NCBI GenBank assembly: GCA_016806645.1
Contig: JACSYO010001810.1
Location: forward strand, 6,182,001 to 6,246,000
Direction: 5' to 3'
DNA length: 64,000 bases
DNA from: Ophiodon elongatus
Lineage: Eukaryota; Chordata; Actinopteri; Perciformes; Hexagrammidae
Under the pieces are notes generated by a model. That model did not search any database. It was not told where the DNA came from and saw only the letters and a program-made list of their open reading frames with translations. The translations under genes were made by a program, and so were the position numbers. Position 1 is the stretch's first letter; every line of letters begins with the position of its first letter. This document shows positions 1 to 13,037 of the stretch, piece after piece.

Positions 1-1520
1 TTCTAATGTAAGTGATTGTGGAAATCCTATTGTATGTGCAGAAGTGTATTCTAAGGTTTAATGCAAGGCTTCAGTTTTCTGAGTTGAAGAAATCAAATGG
101 ATATCGTTCAAAGTTAGTCTTTTAAGTATTACATGTATTTTTTGTGTCTTTCCTTGTTAGCTGTAGTGGAAAGGTATGCACAGCAAGAAGGAATTTCATA
201 AGAAAAATTGGGGAAATACCCACTTGGACAAAGACAGCTTTGCAAAGAACGAGGACTGTATATTTTGTCCCCCATCACTTATGTTGAAAGCACAATAAAA
301 AGGAATCCATTAATGGTCAGAATAGGAATAATTATTACTGAAAGGAAAACCTGCTTATACAGTATACACATGGACACCTGACTAATGTTTTAAAACATAA
401 TTGAAAAAGTGTGAATCCTTTAAAAAATTTCAGCTGCAACAGATATTCTCAAACATGTTTCCAAGGTAATTGACAAAACTAATGTGGTCCAGAATTGGCA
501 TCAATAAAATCATCATGAAATAAAAATGGATAATTTCAATGACCAGTTACGATCAGTTCCCTCGGAAGTGACAAAAAAGGTGTTGTTGGAGTTGATCCTG
601 CACCAGTAAAAGCTCCAAAGCCTGTGGTGAGGAATAATGAACCTGAATATTAAATTTGGATTCATAATGGCAGGCAATAATGAGTAAGGGTAAACAGAAT
701 ATTTATTTTGGTCCTAACAGCTGACTGTGGCATAACACATTTATAGCCCAGTTTATTCTTTTTTTTTCTCATTTATCTCAGAAGTTGATTCAAGGAAATG
801 TTTTACCAATCAGTGGTGGGCCTTAAGTAACTAAAAATGGTTTGATTCCAAATCCTGAATAATTTCACATTTAAGATCATAGGTTTTGGTCTAAAAACCT
901 TTCCTCATGAAGCAAAATGATTTGGTAATGTGATACTTCTATAACAAAAGTGAATGTGCAGTAGATCACCAATTTAATGCTCACCTGAAATAGCTCTAGG
1001 AATAAACAATGAATTCTGCTACATCAGCCGTTTTGGACTTCAGGCTTTCAATACATCAATTTGCAAGCAATACCGGTTAATTAGTACTGTAGAGGTTAGT
1101 AGTGTTGATAGTGAGAGAGAAGTGGCAGCACATATTTCCTTAATATTTTATTTTCTAGCTGGGATTCAATCTAGCAGTCAGACTGTTTATAATTGGTGTG
1201 TAGTTATGTATTCACAGTTTGAACCCATGGATGGTCACTTAGTAGTTTTTTTTAGTATTTTACAATTCAAGTAATATATTGAGCTTGATAACACATAAGC
1301 TATAAGTGTGAGTTGCCAAAGATATATTAATAGCAGCTCGATTACAATTTAATTATTTTCAATTATGACAGAGGTTCATAAAAACAGTTTAATGACAACC
1401 AGAACCCATTACCCAGAACAGAGCACATTTTCATATACATTCACTCTTGTTGATTGACACAGAGTGATGGAAAGGACTTAATGTAAAAGCATCAAGCAAA
1501 TAGGGTTGTGTTGAGTGTGA
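1..1520. other. Unique non-coding AT-rich sequence
   Basis: No reading frame of note, no repeat family I recognise and no microsatellite. All three frames on both strands are closed at short intervals. Read as intronic or intergenic DNA. Confidence 0.6.
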
Positions 1521-1815
1521 GGAGGTGGCTGTGACTCAGTGTTAGAGCAGGGTCGTCCTTCAATCAGGGGATCGGCGGTTCGATCACCGGCTCCACTAGT
1601 CCATGTCGATGTGTCCTTGGGCAAGACACTTATTCCCAAATAGCTCCCATAGCTGTGCCTACGGTGTGTGAATGTTGTATGAATGTTAGTTAGTCCTGAT
1701 GGGCAGGTGGCACCTTGCATGGCAGCCCCAGTTATCAGTGAATGGGTGAATGATGACAAGTAGTGCTAAAAAGCGCTTTGAATGGTCTGAAGACTAGAAA
1801 AGTGCTATACAAGTA
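1521..1815 (+). mobile_element. tRNA-derived SINE, near full length
   Basis: The head resembles a tRNA gene with an internal RNA polymerase III promoter. An A-box-like stretch (gactcagtgttagagcag, about 1533-1550) is followed by a B-box-like ggttcgatcac at 1577-1587. The body then carries the 'gtccttgggcaagacactta' and 'aagcgctttgaatggtc' blocks that recur in very many percomorph genomes, and it ends near 1815 in 'aaaagtgctatacaagta'. Orientation is plus, since the A box precedes the B box. The A box carries an inserted triplet and the B box departs from ggttcgantcc, so this copy is aged and probably silent. Boundaries are by eye and I saw no clear target-site duplication. The minus-strand frame across it (1478-1759) is an antisense artefact. 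Confidence 0.75.
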
Positions 1816-3208
1816 CTGATGTATAAAATATTCCTAACGTGTACTGTATTGGGAATAACTAGATTTGCATGTTGACAGAGGTTTAGAACTTATCATTCCT
1901 TCACAAACAGAATATGTTGGTCCTGCTTGCATTTGTGCACAGACTAAAGACTCATTTCTGTAATCACAACTGCAGAGGTAGGACCCAACAAACAGTTTGT
2001 CTGTTTTAAGTGTGTTTCTAGATGTCCATCACTCGCGAGTGTGTCACTCAGGTCTCTGCGTGGGTGAGTGAGTCTCATTGTTAAGTCCGGTGGTGATGCC
2101 GGCCTCATTAAGACGGATGAGGAGCGGCCAATGTCATGGCTGGGTTAGCAGCCCATTGGCAAGCCCTGCCTCCAAGCTCTCGGCTCAGCAACACACCACG
2201 TAATTATCTGGTTAAACGTCAAATGAACAGGATAATTTATTCACCTGGGTTATTTATGAGAGGAGGGGTTGTCGGGGGGGCATTAGAAATGTTTCTCACC
2301 TGCCCTTTTCGAAAGGTGACACCAACCGTTTTAGGTTAACCTTGTTAATAAGAACAGCCAGAAGACTGGAGCGACTTCTGCATTTTGGTCATATTTTAGC
2401 AGAGCCATTTCACGTAAACATGAGATCACAGCTGTCCATTATACAGCTCATGCTTAGTATTAAATGCATTGTGTTAAAAAAAAATCCAACATTTAGAATA
2501 GATTTGTGTCACTGTTTTAACCTAAATTTGGAAAATTTGAAAATAAATGTATCAATTTCTTTAATTGAATTGTTCCTTTGGGTCTGTTAAGCAGGTATCA
2601 TTCAAATTAAGCAGACACCGATGCAATTTTCTCATTATACTGCTACAAAATACCCTTTGACTTGGTCAAGAGATACAGTAAAACTGTTTAACTGTATATT
2701 TAGATGTGTTTAACCTTTCAGTTGCCATTGTTCAGAGAGTGACCCTATCAACAATAAAGTACACCAGCATAAGAGCATATTTAAACAGGCATTGGAATTA
2801 AACATACAGAAATCATAGGAGCTTCTTAGACCTGCATACAATGCGGTTTAATATGGCCTCAAATAAATACGTTTTGCAATTAATCATTCAAACCTCAACA
2901 GCCTACGATACGTGTTGAAAAGAGTCCTAACATTAAAAGACAGAGGCTTTACAATCTCTTACAATCTCCTCTAACCTGGATATGCACCTGCTTTACGTTA
3001 GGGGTTTAGAAAAATAGCAAAACCAAGTAGAGGGCTTTAAACAATCACTTTTCTCTTACTTAAATCCTTCTGTAATGCCTCAGCTTGGCTAATAAGCGTC
3101 CCACAGTGCACAGAGGATTGACTGAAACAGAAACTCGCAGCTTCAATGATTCAAGGAGACTTTCTTTTACAAAGTGGGCCAACAATGTGCAGTGAATTTC
3201 TTATGAGC
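1816..3208. other. Non-coding; contains a conserved-element-like block
   Basis: Mostly AT-rich unique DNA. The sub-block 2030-2330 is richer in GC and holds TAAT/ATTA cores close to balanced unique sequence; it is described under findings. The two short plus-strand frames at 2136-2339 and 2342-2590 lack any domain-like composition. Confidence 0.4.
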
Positions 3209-3306
3209 GGGAGGAGGAGGAGGAGGAGGAGGAGGAGGAGGAGGAGGAAGAGGAGGAGGAGGAGTAGGAGGAGGGGCGGGGGTGTGGGGTGTGGGGGGGT
3301 TGGGTC
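3209..3306 (+). repeat. (GGA)n microsatellite and G-rich tract
   Basis: About twenty GGA triplets with few interruptions (one AAG, one TAG) run from 3209 to about 3275. G-runs follow to 3306: ggggcgggggtgtgggg, then ggggggg. All purine is on the plus strand, so the tract is both a mirror-repeat (triplex) and a G-quadruplex candidate. It generates artefactual polyarginine (plus) and polyleucine or polyserine (minus) frames, which are not genes. Confidence 0.95.
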
Positions 3307-3497
3307 TTCCTGTGGGGAGAGGAAGTGAGAGTAGAATACTGATACTGTACCAGCACCAAGAATCTCCTCATTAGGAAACACCATATGGTATTGCCACACA
3401 GAAGCCTGTAAGCCAGTGGGCTGAAGCCTGCAACTAGGTGCACATTTGGTTAACTTTGGGACTATAATGGAGAAGTTTCTCCATGAATGATGTTGAG

Positions 3498-3520
3498 TTT
3501 TTTATTTATTTATTTATTTT
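3498..3520. repeat. (TTTA)n microsatellite
   Basis: About five tandem ttta units inside an A/T-rich segment. Confidence 0.85.
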
Positions 3521-6500
3521 AAAGTTTCAGCTTTTCTGCTTTGCTGGTCAGTTTAATTATGTTGGCTCAGGAGAGCAACTTGGGTGGATAGAGAGTCCTC
3601 TTAGCCAAATGAGTTACCACAATGTTCCACTTCCTTGATCAAGTCCTTGTCTTGTCTTTTTAGAGTGAGACATTTTTAAATATATCATAACGGTTCAAGA
3701 GTCCTTGACATGTGACATGGAGTTATGTCGAATGCAGTACTGTCATGCACATATCAGCCTTAAAACAATGTTGTATCGTTGGCTAGAGACATTGCCATAG
3801 TAGCGATATGGTTTGTAATGCTTGTTATAAAGAAAATGTCTATAATGCATTGAAACAACATGCAACTAAGATAATACAAGGTGATCATTACTTTTAACCC
3901 TTTATTAGCAAAGAAAATAATTACTAGCTTTCAGAACAGTTGCTTTGGAGTGTGCCTCTGTTTGGAGGGCCATAAAGCCTATACTACTTCACCTTAGTCT
4001 TTATCACAACACAAATTGGGACACCCTACTGCTTCTCGTGAGGCCAGGGGGTTGGTGGTAGAGGAAAGAGCTGTATTGGGATTGGGTAGTGTAAGGCCTA
4101 TTATAATGAACACAAATTGCTAAAAAAAAAATATTTAACATCTCTCAATAGTAAAAGCACCAGTTTTTGTTTGCCATTATGCACCGCTTTACCGGGAAAA
4201 GTTCACTACACTGTATTCTTGTATGTTTTTCTAGGTTTCTGACTATATCTTATGATACTGTGAGTAAGATTCTGTGATTCTGCTTCTGTCTGATCCACAG
4301 AGGGGATGTCACCCAGTATGGCTTAGAGGTTGAAAGGGAATTCTTAACACAATTCATGCCCTTCAGCGGTTTTTGCCTGTCGGACAGAGATGGGAGAAAA
4401 ATAATAATATGGTTGGCATCATGTCTACATATCTCTTCTTTTCATGGTTCAACCCAGTGGCTGTCAACTGTGCAACAACTCAGCCCTCTTCTTAAAGATA
4501 ACGAGACTATGGAATAAAAACGTGTGGAGAAGAAAAAGCATGGACGCAGAGGACGTAACAGCCATCTTAGCTGACCAGTGTTGCGGGAGGCTGCATCACT
4601 CAGACATGATGGCTTTTGGTTAAGTCTTTGTGTTTCATTCTGTAACTGTGAGACTAACATTCACAGCTGCAGAGATCAAAAGCTTATGAAATGGCTGCCG
4701 ATAGAACTGGAAGCCCAATTGCCCTTTTTGTGCCGCTTCGGAAAATGATCATCCATTTTCTCTTTAAGCATTTGCGACACAGCATTTACAGAAATTGTAA
4801 AATGTGCAGGTAAAATAGTGCATATAAGTCAATGAGACCTGACTATACCTGGATTTGTGTATCTAAAGGTTGTCTAGTTAAATGACAATGCTAGCTAATA
4901 ATAAAATAGATACATATTATATTATTGTAAATATTCTGAGTACTTCCTCAACACAAAAGGATAAAGGAGTGAATCTTTCTGAAGAAGGGTTTTTATCAGA
5001 ATGTCACATGTTGGTTGATGCCAACATAACAAAAAAGCATGACTGCCTGTTGGACTCCTCAGGTGCCAGACATTCCAACCGACCTAGGTGGGCAGTGAGT
5101 GGGAAGCCAATTGTAGTCTCACATGTACTTTCACTCTGTGTGTCTCTCTCACAGTGGAATGGTGTTATTTATCATAGTGATATTTTGGAAGATAAAGTTT
5201 GTATAAAGTGTGGGAAGGCGGCTAACTCCATGTCTAGATTATTATCTGTAAAGGTTGTTTACACCACTCAGTAGTGACAAAGTCCAGTACAATATATCTA
5301 CTATCTTAATTTTCAATTCAATATAAATAGTATGGTGCATTTATTTCAGTACAATTGCCACTAGCATTAAAATAGTTATTGTGGACTACAATATTGTTTT
5401 GTATTGAATTAAACATAAATGCTGGAGTAAATCAGTACATATGGCTTTAATAGCATTCAATTAAAATGTGAATGGGTTAATCTTGATCCCCATGCTAAAG
5501 TTTGGACATTGCAGCCTCAAATGGCGAAATAGTGTCTGTAAAACTATTTGCCACAATTCCTACTAAATAACTGCAGCAATGAAATAAGTGGTACTTTAAA
5601 AATTAGCAGGTTTCAACTAAATGTAATGCCCTGCTTGAGGTGTTTTTTCTTTTTTTTGTAATGCCGCAGTCTTTGCGGCCTTGCCTCAGGACAAGTCCTA
5701 TCCTGAAGACATAACCCACCTGGCATGATATGTGGACACTAGTGAGCTTTGGGCTTGCTCCATCATGCAGGCAATTTTTTATGATGTTCATTGATTCCTC
5801 TCCACCCCTCACCTTCATACCCAGGGGAAAAGACTTGAACTGAGAATTGATTTTCATCATTATTGGTCCCAATCCCACCGCTGCACCCGAAGTCACAGAC
5901 CTGCAAAAAGGTCAGAGAAATTACCTCTACCGTCTCTGTCAGAAGGATTTAGCTGCTTGTGCCTCTATTGATTTGTGATTTTGATGCATTTTTTATATAT
6001 CAGCCTACTTTTTGCTCAATATGTGATTTATTTATTTTTTGGCAGAAGCACCCATCGGGGCCCATTTGCATTCCTGTTTGGCTAGGGCAACCGCTGTGTG
6101 GTTGATGCTTTGAACATGCTCCCAGATGTGCTTATTCCAGTGTAGTGGTTCATTTGAGAAACGTGGTTAATTAGTGTGTCTGTATTTGAGTGGGACTCTG
6201 TTGTGTTTTACTCCTTCGAGTCTACACACATATCTCTGAATGTGTAAATGCATGAATGTGGATAATAATCCAGTGTTAGTGTGTGTGTTTGCTTGCATAA
6301 TTGTTTTCTAAGGAGCTCTCAACCATCTCCAGCGTTTTGACTGAATTTGTGGTATATTTTTTTTCCCTCTATCATTATGCATCAAAGGACAAAGATTCAT
6401 TTTTAAACAGAAAACCTTCTTTGCTGTGTCTCTGTATATGCACATATATGATACATTATTGAGAAAGCAGAAAGTAATTATTTATTTTCTTTCTTCTTTT

Positions 6501-9500
6501 AAATTAATGGATAAATTGATTGACTGATGCCAAGCTGTCTTTTTTCTAATAAGCCCTGCCAAAAGCTACTGTAGAAGCACAGGATGATACACTGCAAAGT
6601 GGTGATTTTGTAATCATATCAATTTTATTTTCATGATGGAATGTCTGTGGCTTGAAAAAAAAAATCTTTTAAGTCTTGGTGGCAACTGCAGCTCATATTA
6701 ACCCAGCTGAATTTTCTTCTTTTTCCTCATACTGCTTGAAGTCTAGATAGGTGGCAGTAACACAGATGGTATGGAAATTTTGCAAATACTCACTGTAAAA
6801 ATAGGTTACAGCTGAATTTGACTTCCGGTCTCAGTCCAGAGAGAGTTAGTCTTTCCAAGTCGGCTGAACAATATTCTGGCTTGAGGTAAAATGTGTTTAA
6901 AGACAGGTTGTGGAAATGTACTGTGGTGTTAAGTTTAAAGGCATTTGTAGGGCCAATATTTGTCTTTTGTCTCTGTTTTGCCATTCTGTAATTAAAATGA
7001 ATGTATTGCTCTCGCAAAACACTGACTTGTCTTACCTGCCCTGAATACATTCCTGACACATTTAACATATTTGCCGTACCTTCAAGGCACCATGTGATAA
7101 CAAACTAAATACATCTTTCACCGTCTACTGCTAAGTTTTGGTGAAGAAAAAGATGGTGTGTATGTGTGTTCACAGATACAGGGTATACTTGCATCCCTAG
7201 GAGTTTTCTCAGATCAATAGGTGGGGGACAGGGCAGTCATCGATCAGCTCAGTGCATGGAGGCTAATTTATGCTACTGCTCCGGCGTTCCCTTCGCACCG
7301 AGGCACTGGGGCGTGAAATTCAAATTATTATTACAGCCAGGCAATTCCATTATCTGGGGGAAGGATATGTTGCTCTGCCACATATTGGCTGTCTTCCTTG
7401 TGTAAAGGGAAAGAAAAGGAGAGGAGAGATAGGGCCAAGGCTTGCCCTCTGTGGCCAAGGCAGTGGGGGAGGGGGGGATTATTAGCCACTTTATCATGAT
7501 GGCCTCAGTTCCTCCCACCCCCTCTCACTCACAATCAACAGAAATAAAGCTGCTGAACAGCCATTTTGTGGCTGGAAATAGTTCTGGCTCACCTAGGCTC
7601 CGCCCTCTCCGGAACTCCGTGGGTAACGTTTTCCTCCAATTACAAGCATGCATTAGTCCACTGAAAATTGGCAAAAGCGTAGTATACGTGTGGACCCCAT
7701 AAGGCAGCCCACACCAATGTCACAGATCTTTACTGGCAAGCACTACCCAAGATTCAACCCACGCAGCGGTGGCTTGGCCGCTTGGCTTGGCCACAGCCCT
7801 CCATATCCATGGCAGGGTTGTACTGGGTAAGAAATTCAGCCCTGGACCTGCCCTACATGATGGGTAATGTTATACATTAGAGCGGATTAAATGTTTTTTT
7901 AGGATGTTGGTGAAATACATTGTCTGGAGCCTTGTGTACCGGCGGCTATAACAAAACAAAACAATAACAAAATGATCTGTATAGGTCAATATCGCCCATC
8001 GACAGTTGGCTCTATATGTCCACGACAAAAAAAAACGTGATTGTAGTCTAAAAGTTATGTTTGCTCCTTTTTCCTGCTGATCCGATCCGTGACTCAAAAC
8101 CATGACATGATCCAGACTGCAAGCACCCCTAGTGCCCAGGGGCCTATTGTCTCATAATCCGCCCATGCCTATCCTTGTGATCCTGCAGATCTCTGGGCTG
8201 CTGATGCAGGGTTAGGGCATGATGACCAGATCTACACCCTTTACTGTATCAGAGTGTGTGATGGGTTTCGTCCTGATCAGCCAAACCAGTACTGTATATG
8301 CAAATTGTAGTGCTCTGCTCGGCAGGGGAGAGTGGGCAAGACTAGTGAGCCCATTAGAGAGCTCTGGCTCTGTTCATCAAACTAGGATTAATATGTGTAA
8401 CCTTTGTTCTTTTAAGTGGCACCTGGGGAGATCTAACTGGCTGTAAGAGGAGTATATTGTAGCTTTTGGGGCCTTTAACATCAGCCTGATATTATTGCTT
8501 TCGTCAGTGAGGGGCAATCAAATAAAGTGTAATTGAGTAACTAATGAAAAAATAAGTAATTTCATCATAATCAGTTATATTAGATATATTATCCCCTATC
8601 AGATGAGAAATAGTGATGACACTTGATGTCCTTCACCCATTAGAACTCCACTAGTGCCCAGGTTCATTTTCCCTCCCTTGACAGACTGACCAGTACCCAT
8701 TGTCTTGACCAGCTGTTCTTTTTGACAATTTTGTCATGAGTTCCCTATAATAGCCATTTCCGCCCGACTGTCAGTTCTGTGACTCCCTTGTCTCCGTAAA
8801 CTGTGTCAAATAACTCTGCTTGTGTCATTGAGTCCTAATTCCAAATGCCAACATTACTGAAATGTAACAACTTCGGCCATTAATATCTCTGCTGCTCTGA
8901 TTCATCCAGTACAAGCACAAATAGAACACAAGGTTTTCTTTCTATGTAGTCTCCTTAGTATTCAGAAGAGAGCAACCTTGAATTTTGGGGCATAGTAAGA
9001 TACTTTTGCAATTAGTGGTGAATATTATTTTTCTCTTTTTAGTCATCGGCCAAAAAGCCATCACCGACCACACAGTTGTGCATGGTACTGTCCTACTCAT
9101 AAGGACATCAGATCAGAAACTCATATGGGTCATTTTGAAGGCATACAAAGGACATCCTTTGGCAGAGGGAGATTAACTGAGGAGAAGCAGGAGGTAAAAA
9201 AAAGTAGAACAGATAGAACTGTAGAGGTGGAGGGACTTTAGAGAGACTCATTAAAACCAAGTACAACGAGTACTGGACAGCGGGTTGCTCAATGTTCAAA
9301 TGAAGGGGTTTGTTTCTTGGCCCTGAGTCACAATTAATTAGCACTGCAAGGGGCATCAACACTGCTCTGCATCTACAGTTCTTGTGTAAAAAGAAAAGAA
9401 AAAGAGATGAAAAAGAAAAAAGAAAATCAGAGAACCAGACCCATAAACAAAATTGTGAAATTGCTCCGAGATGCATATCATTGATGGTTGGGCTGAAGGT

Positions 9501-11097
9501 CATGGCCATGTTCTCTCCTGACATTCTCTTTTTGTTGTGCAATCCGCTCTCTTTGGTTGAGTTTTAGTAATCCTACATCCCATATGAACATGTTCTCAGA
9601 GGCAGCTTTCTAAAGTGACAGCACACTTCAAAGAATTTGTTTCGTCTCCACCTCAAATATTTTTCAAGGCCTGATTTATTGGAGGACGTGCCAAAAGGTA
9701 GCATCCTCTGACAGGGACATGAGGTTCAGGCAAAACAGTTGCCAATTGCTTTCACACGAGAGGTTTTACTAGTGGTTATCTTGCCAGTGATGTTCTTTCT
9801 TTTTGAAGCTGTTTAAGACAAAAATCAAGCGTTTCAACCGACGATTAAAAGCACTTGTTGGTACGGTGGTTTGCCTCATCTTCCCCCCTCGATATTTACT
9901 TAATCAGAATCAATCGCCTCTGGCTCTGAAGCCTATTGGAGCAATTGTTGAATCCATTCAAAACTCACCCAGATACTGTATGAATAAACACACTTATTTG
10001 TAGATGCTTGAACATGTACAGACTGCCTCTAAATTATGCACATGCGCATAACTTATTCATTATATTTACAGTGGGAAGTAAACCTTATTCTTCTCAGGGT
10101 GGAAAAGCCTCTAAAAGAACATTTAGATCACAGGACACCTAAAATATGAATACAATCCAAATCAATTAAAATGATTTAAGATAGGTCAGCAGTTTATAAA
10201 AGGAAAAGACCCCCCTCTGAATAAACATTTTGTCATCTATTTGGCCCATATCAATCAAAATGCTATGGTCACAGTATTGCAAACCACTTGTAAGCCTGTG
10301 TGGTCTACAGTAAAATAACAATGTTTTTCTGATCTAAAACAGCATGAAATGGTCTTTTAATTAGTCAGGAAATAATTTTTAATTGTTACATTTTCCTACA
10401 AAAAATTCACTTTTGATCGCAACAGTGGTCCTTTACTGTATGAGTGCTGCAAGGTGGCCACTGCACTGTGTGGGAGGAATGGCATACTGACTCATTTCAC
10501 TTTAAATAAATGCATACTAGCACGTGCAATATTATTTAGGAATGGATGTATTAAAATACCAAATATGAGCAGAGCTTGACTCATCTTTGCTTTTCAGTGA
10601 TGTATCACCTTTTTGAACTTGCAACAACGTTTTTCAATATGCACATTTTCTGGTTGGGTAATGGTTGCTACATTTCTACAAGACCAAATAAGAAGCATTT
10701 TAAGGGGGTCAACCATTTATGCACATTGTTTTTGTGTGACATTTACCCATGGGTTCCTAAATGGGTTTGACCTCTTTCTCACTCCCATGGGTTTCCTTTT
10801 TATGTCAGCCAGCCACAAGAATAGGTGTTAAGGCAGCATCTGGCAAGACAGGCCTTTTTTTTCTTACCTAGTGATTGATTCCCCCAGTCTCACTGCCCTG
10901 AATGGGTTAAACATCCCCAGGACCTCTGTTCTACAGAGATTGCATTTAGCTGCTGCTGCCAAACCAAATAGGCTACCAGTCTGTCTGGTAAAGAAAGAAT
11001 GAGAGAATAAAGAAAGAGAGGCAGAAAGAAAGAAAGAGAGAAAAAAATGGGTATAGAGACACTTGGTTGTTGCCTGCTGCAACCCTCTGTACTTCCT
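3521..11097. other. Long non-coding stretch
   Basis: No supported gene. The largest frames here, 4882-5274 plus (130 codons) and 9108-9542 minus (144 codons), have low-complexity or hydrophobic-random composition, no splice-site support and no family motif. The block 7255-7640 stands out by GC content and is listed as a possible conserved non-coding element. A purine-rich AG tract occupies about 10990-11048. Confidence 0.5.
7255..7640. promoter_or_regulatory. Possible conserved non-coding element
   Basis: A sharp rise in GC relative to its flanks surrounds an AT island with a TTATTA core at about 7315-7360, followed by a G-rich stretch and an 'attattagccactttatc' segment. No reading frame is consistent across the block. 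This looks like vertebrate developmental enhancer DNA, but without an alignment it is only a guess. Confidence 0.2.
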
Positions 11098-11139
11098 TTT
11101 ATTAGCTGGGATTTAGGAAAATAAATCCCAGCTAATAAA
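11098..11139. repeat. Perfect 18-bp inverted repeat, 6-nt loop
   Basis: The left arm 11098-11115 (tttattagctgggattta) is exactly complementary to the right arm 11122-11139, with loop ggaaaa at 11116-11121. The stem is too short for a typical animal pre-miRNA. It could be a transposon-end relic or an RNA hairpin in an intron. Confidence 0.85.
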
Positions 11140-12568
11140 TTGACTAGAGTACTTTGCTTGGTTTCCTTGTGATACATTTTTTTGCATCAATTTACTGAAA
11201 CAGACATTCAATCAAATTATATCTGCCAAGCCTTGTTTGCAATCAACAACAAATACCCAATATCTGTTCTATTTTCACGTTTTACTCGAAAGAAAAAACA
11301 AAAGCAATGTGTTATTACATCAACATTATTATCCAGGTTGAGTTTACAATACATACATATCTATGAAACAAGGAATGTCTGTCTTATTGTCTCATTGTTG
11401 GTATGTCCTTTGCATACCTCAAGAACATTTTGATGCGATCTACTTTACTTACTTTGGTGGGTGTTTTGCTCGGGACCCAATTTGGTGCAACTTGGACACA
11501 TGACACAATCAATATTAATTAACTTTGACTAAACAAGTGACCAGCTTTCGGTGCAGCAGTAGGGGGAGGGCTTTAGTGCTTTGCAGACTGAGTCGAGCAT
11601 GTCGTACGTTACACGGTGCCAACTGGAAGCAGAACTGAGTTTATTTAATCGGTGTGACTGTGAGTAAGCTGCGATTTTGTTCCCCTGTGAGTAAGAGTGT
11701 ATTTTTCCCTATGAATTGAATTGAACTCATAACACTAATAATGTCACCTCCTTATTTAATCCATGCTTTACTTCAAAACCACAGTGGGTATGTCAAAGCC
11801 AGTGGCCATTAGGCCCATTTGGAAATTACTCCGATAAGTGTATTTCAGTAACCTGGGTGGGTTTTTCAGGGATGGATTCAGCCAAGGTAAATGCTGTCTG
11901 GCTTTACTTTTCACCCTTTCTCTCTGGCAATATTGGTATTGACAGTAGAAGTACTCAAAACTTTGTTTTCCAAATCAAACTGCACAGTAAAAGTCCTGCA
12001 TTCAACTATGTTGCCTACTTCCATTGAAGAGAGAAAGAGCACAATGTTAAACTTAACGTCTCTTCAAGGCAGAGCTTTCAATTCTAATATGATGCTGGAT
12101 AGTTTAAAGAATAATAATGTATTATACTTGAATTGTTACATTTGGTGAGTCAAATGAATCTGCTACATGACCAGTCATATTTCTCTGTCAGTTTACTGTA
12201 CCGCAATGTTTAAAAGTACACAGTACGTAGTATACAGTTGAGATGCATACATTTTCTGATCAGAAGTAGCTTCCACTTGTGTGTGTGTGATGCCACTATG
12301 TCATGGCAGGTGTATTACGGAAGACCCAAGGGTGCTCACTGTCGAGTCTGAAGTTGTTTGGATGAGCGGTTTTCGGAAAAGCTGCAAGGTTTAGCATTTG
12401 GCCAGTTTTGAACAGGCATGTTTTAAATGCACTGCTTTTAGTCATTTACAAAGAATATCCACACTTGATTAATGTATCTGTTCTGGCAGCTCATTAAGAT
12501 TGCAGGCTAGCACAGTGAATGTAGAATGACTTCCTGTTATCTAATTTTTTCTTTTTTCTGTCTTGCAG

Positions 12569-12821
12569 GTAATGTGCTAATGGGTGCAGCTATGATGACC
12601 GCATATGTGATGAGTAACAAACAGCTTTACTTCATGGGCCACAGTTTAATATGCACACTGAGCAGGAGAAACACAGCGAATATACGCTGTGCATTGACAG
12701 CACATGCACAACCCATACAAACACATGTGAACAACTGAGATGTGAACATGGATATGCATGCACATTGAACAGTGTATGAGGTCACATAAATACATTACTA
12801 TGTCAAGACTTGACGTATAAG
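12569..12821 (+). other. Candidate recursive splice site and possible cryptic exon
   Basis: A strong 3' splice-site consensus (uninterrupted pyrimidine run from about 12545, ending tgtcttgcag at 12568) is followed at once by gtaatg, a usable 5' splice site. This is the zero-length-exon layout of vertebrate recursive splice sites. A second donor, aag|gtatgt, lies at 12821/12822 and would define a 253-nt recursive-splicing exon. One frame stays open from the acceptor to a stop at 12738, but I recognise no family in it. There is no transcript evidence. The alternative is chance: a good acceptor happening to precede gta. Confidence 0.2.
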
Positions 12822-13009
12822 GTATGTGTGTAGCAATCAATCGAAAATATTCGACATTTAACGATTTACATTAATATGCAATTTACATTAATATGCAAAC
12901 ACAGTAAAGATGTTCACACAAAATAACAAATCATACTCTGCTTTCTTTTCTTTTGCGATCTACTTTTTATAAATAGATGATCATTGGTAGAACCTTGCAT
13001 ACTTTGCAT

Positions 13010-13037
13010 ATGTATATATATACACACACACACACAC
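13010..13037. repeat. (TA)n(CA)n microsatellite
   Basis: Compound TA then CA dinucleotide run. Confidence 0.9.

Noticed and set aside
1521..1600. A functional tRNA gene
   Set aside because: A and B boxes are present, but the cloverleaf is not restorable and the sequence continues into a SINE body.
4882..5274. 130-codon plus-strand frame
   Set aside because: AT-driven composition, no domain, no supporting splice borders.
9108..9542. 144-codon minus-strand open frame
   Set aside because: Hydrophobic Phe/Leu/Ser-rich translation of A/G-rich plus-strand DNA, with no motif and no splice sites.
11870..11886. 17-nt microexon between tttttcag and aag|gtaaat
   Set aside because: The pyrimidine tract is only five T's, and such pairings occur by chance often in 64 kb.
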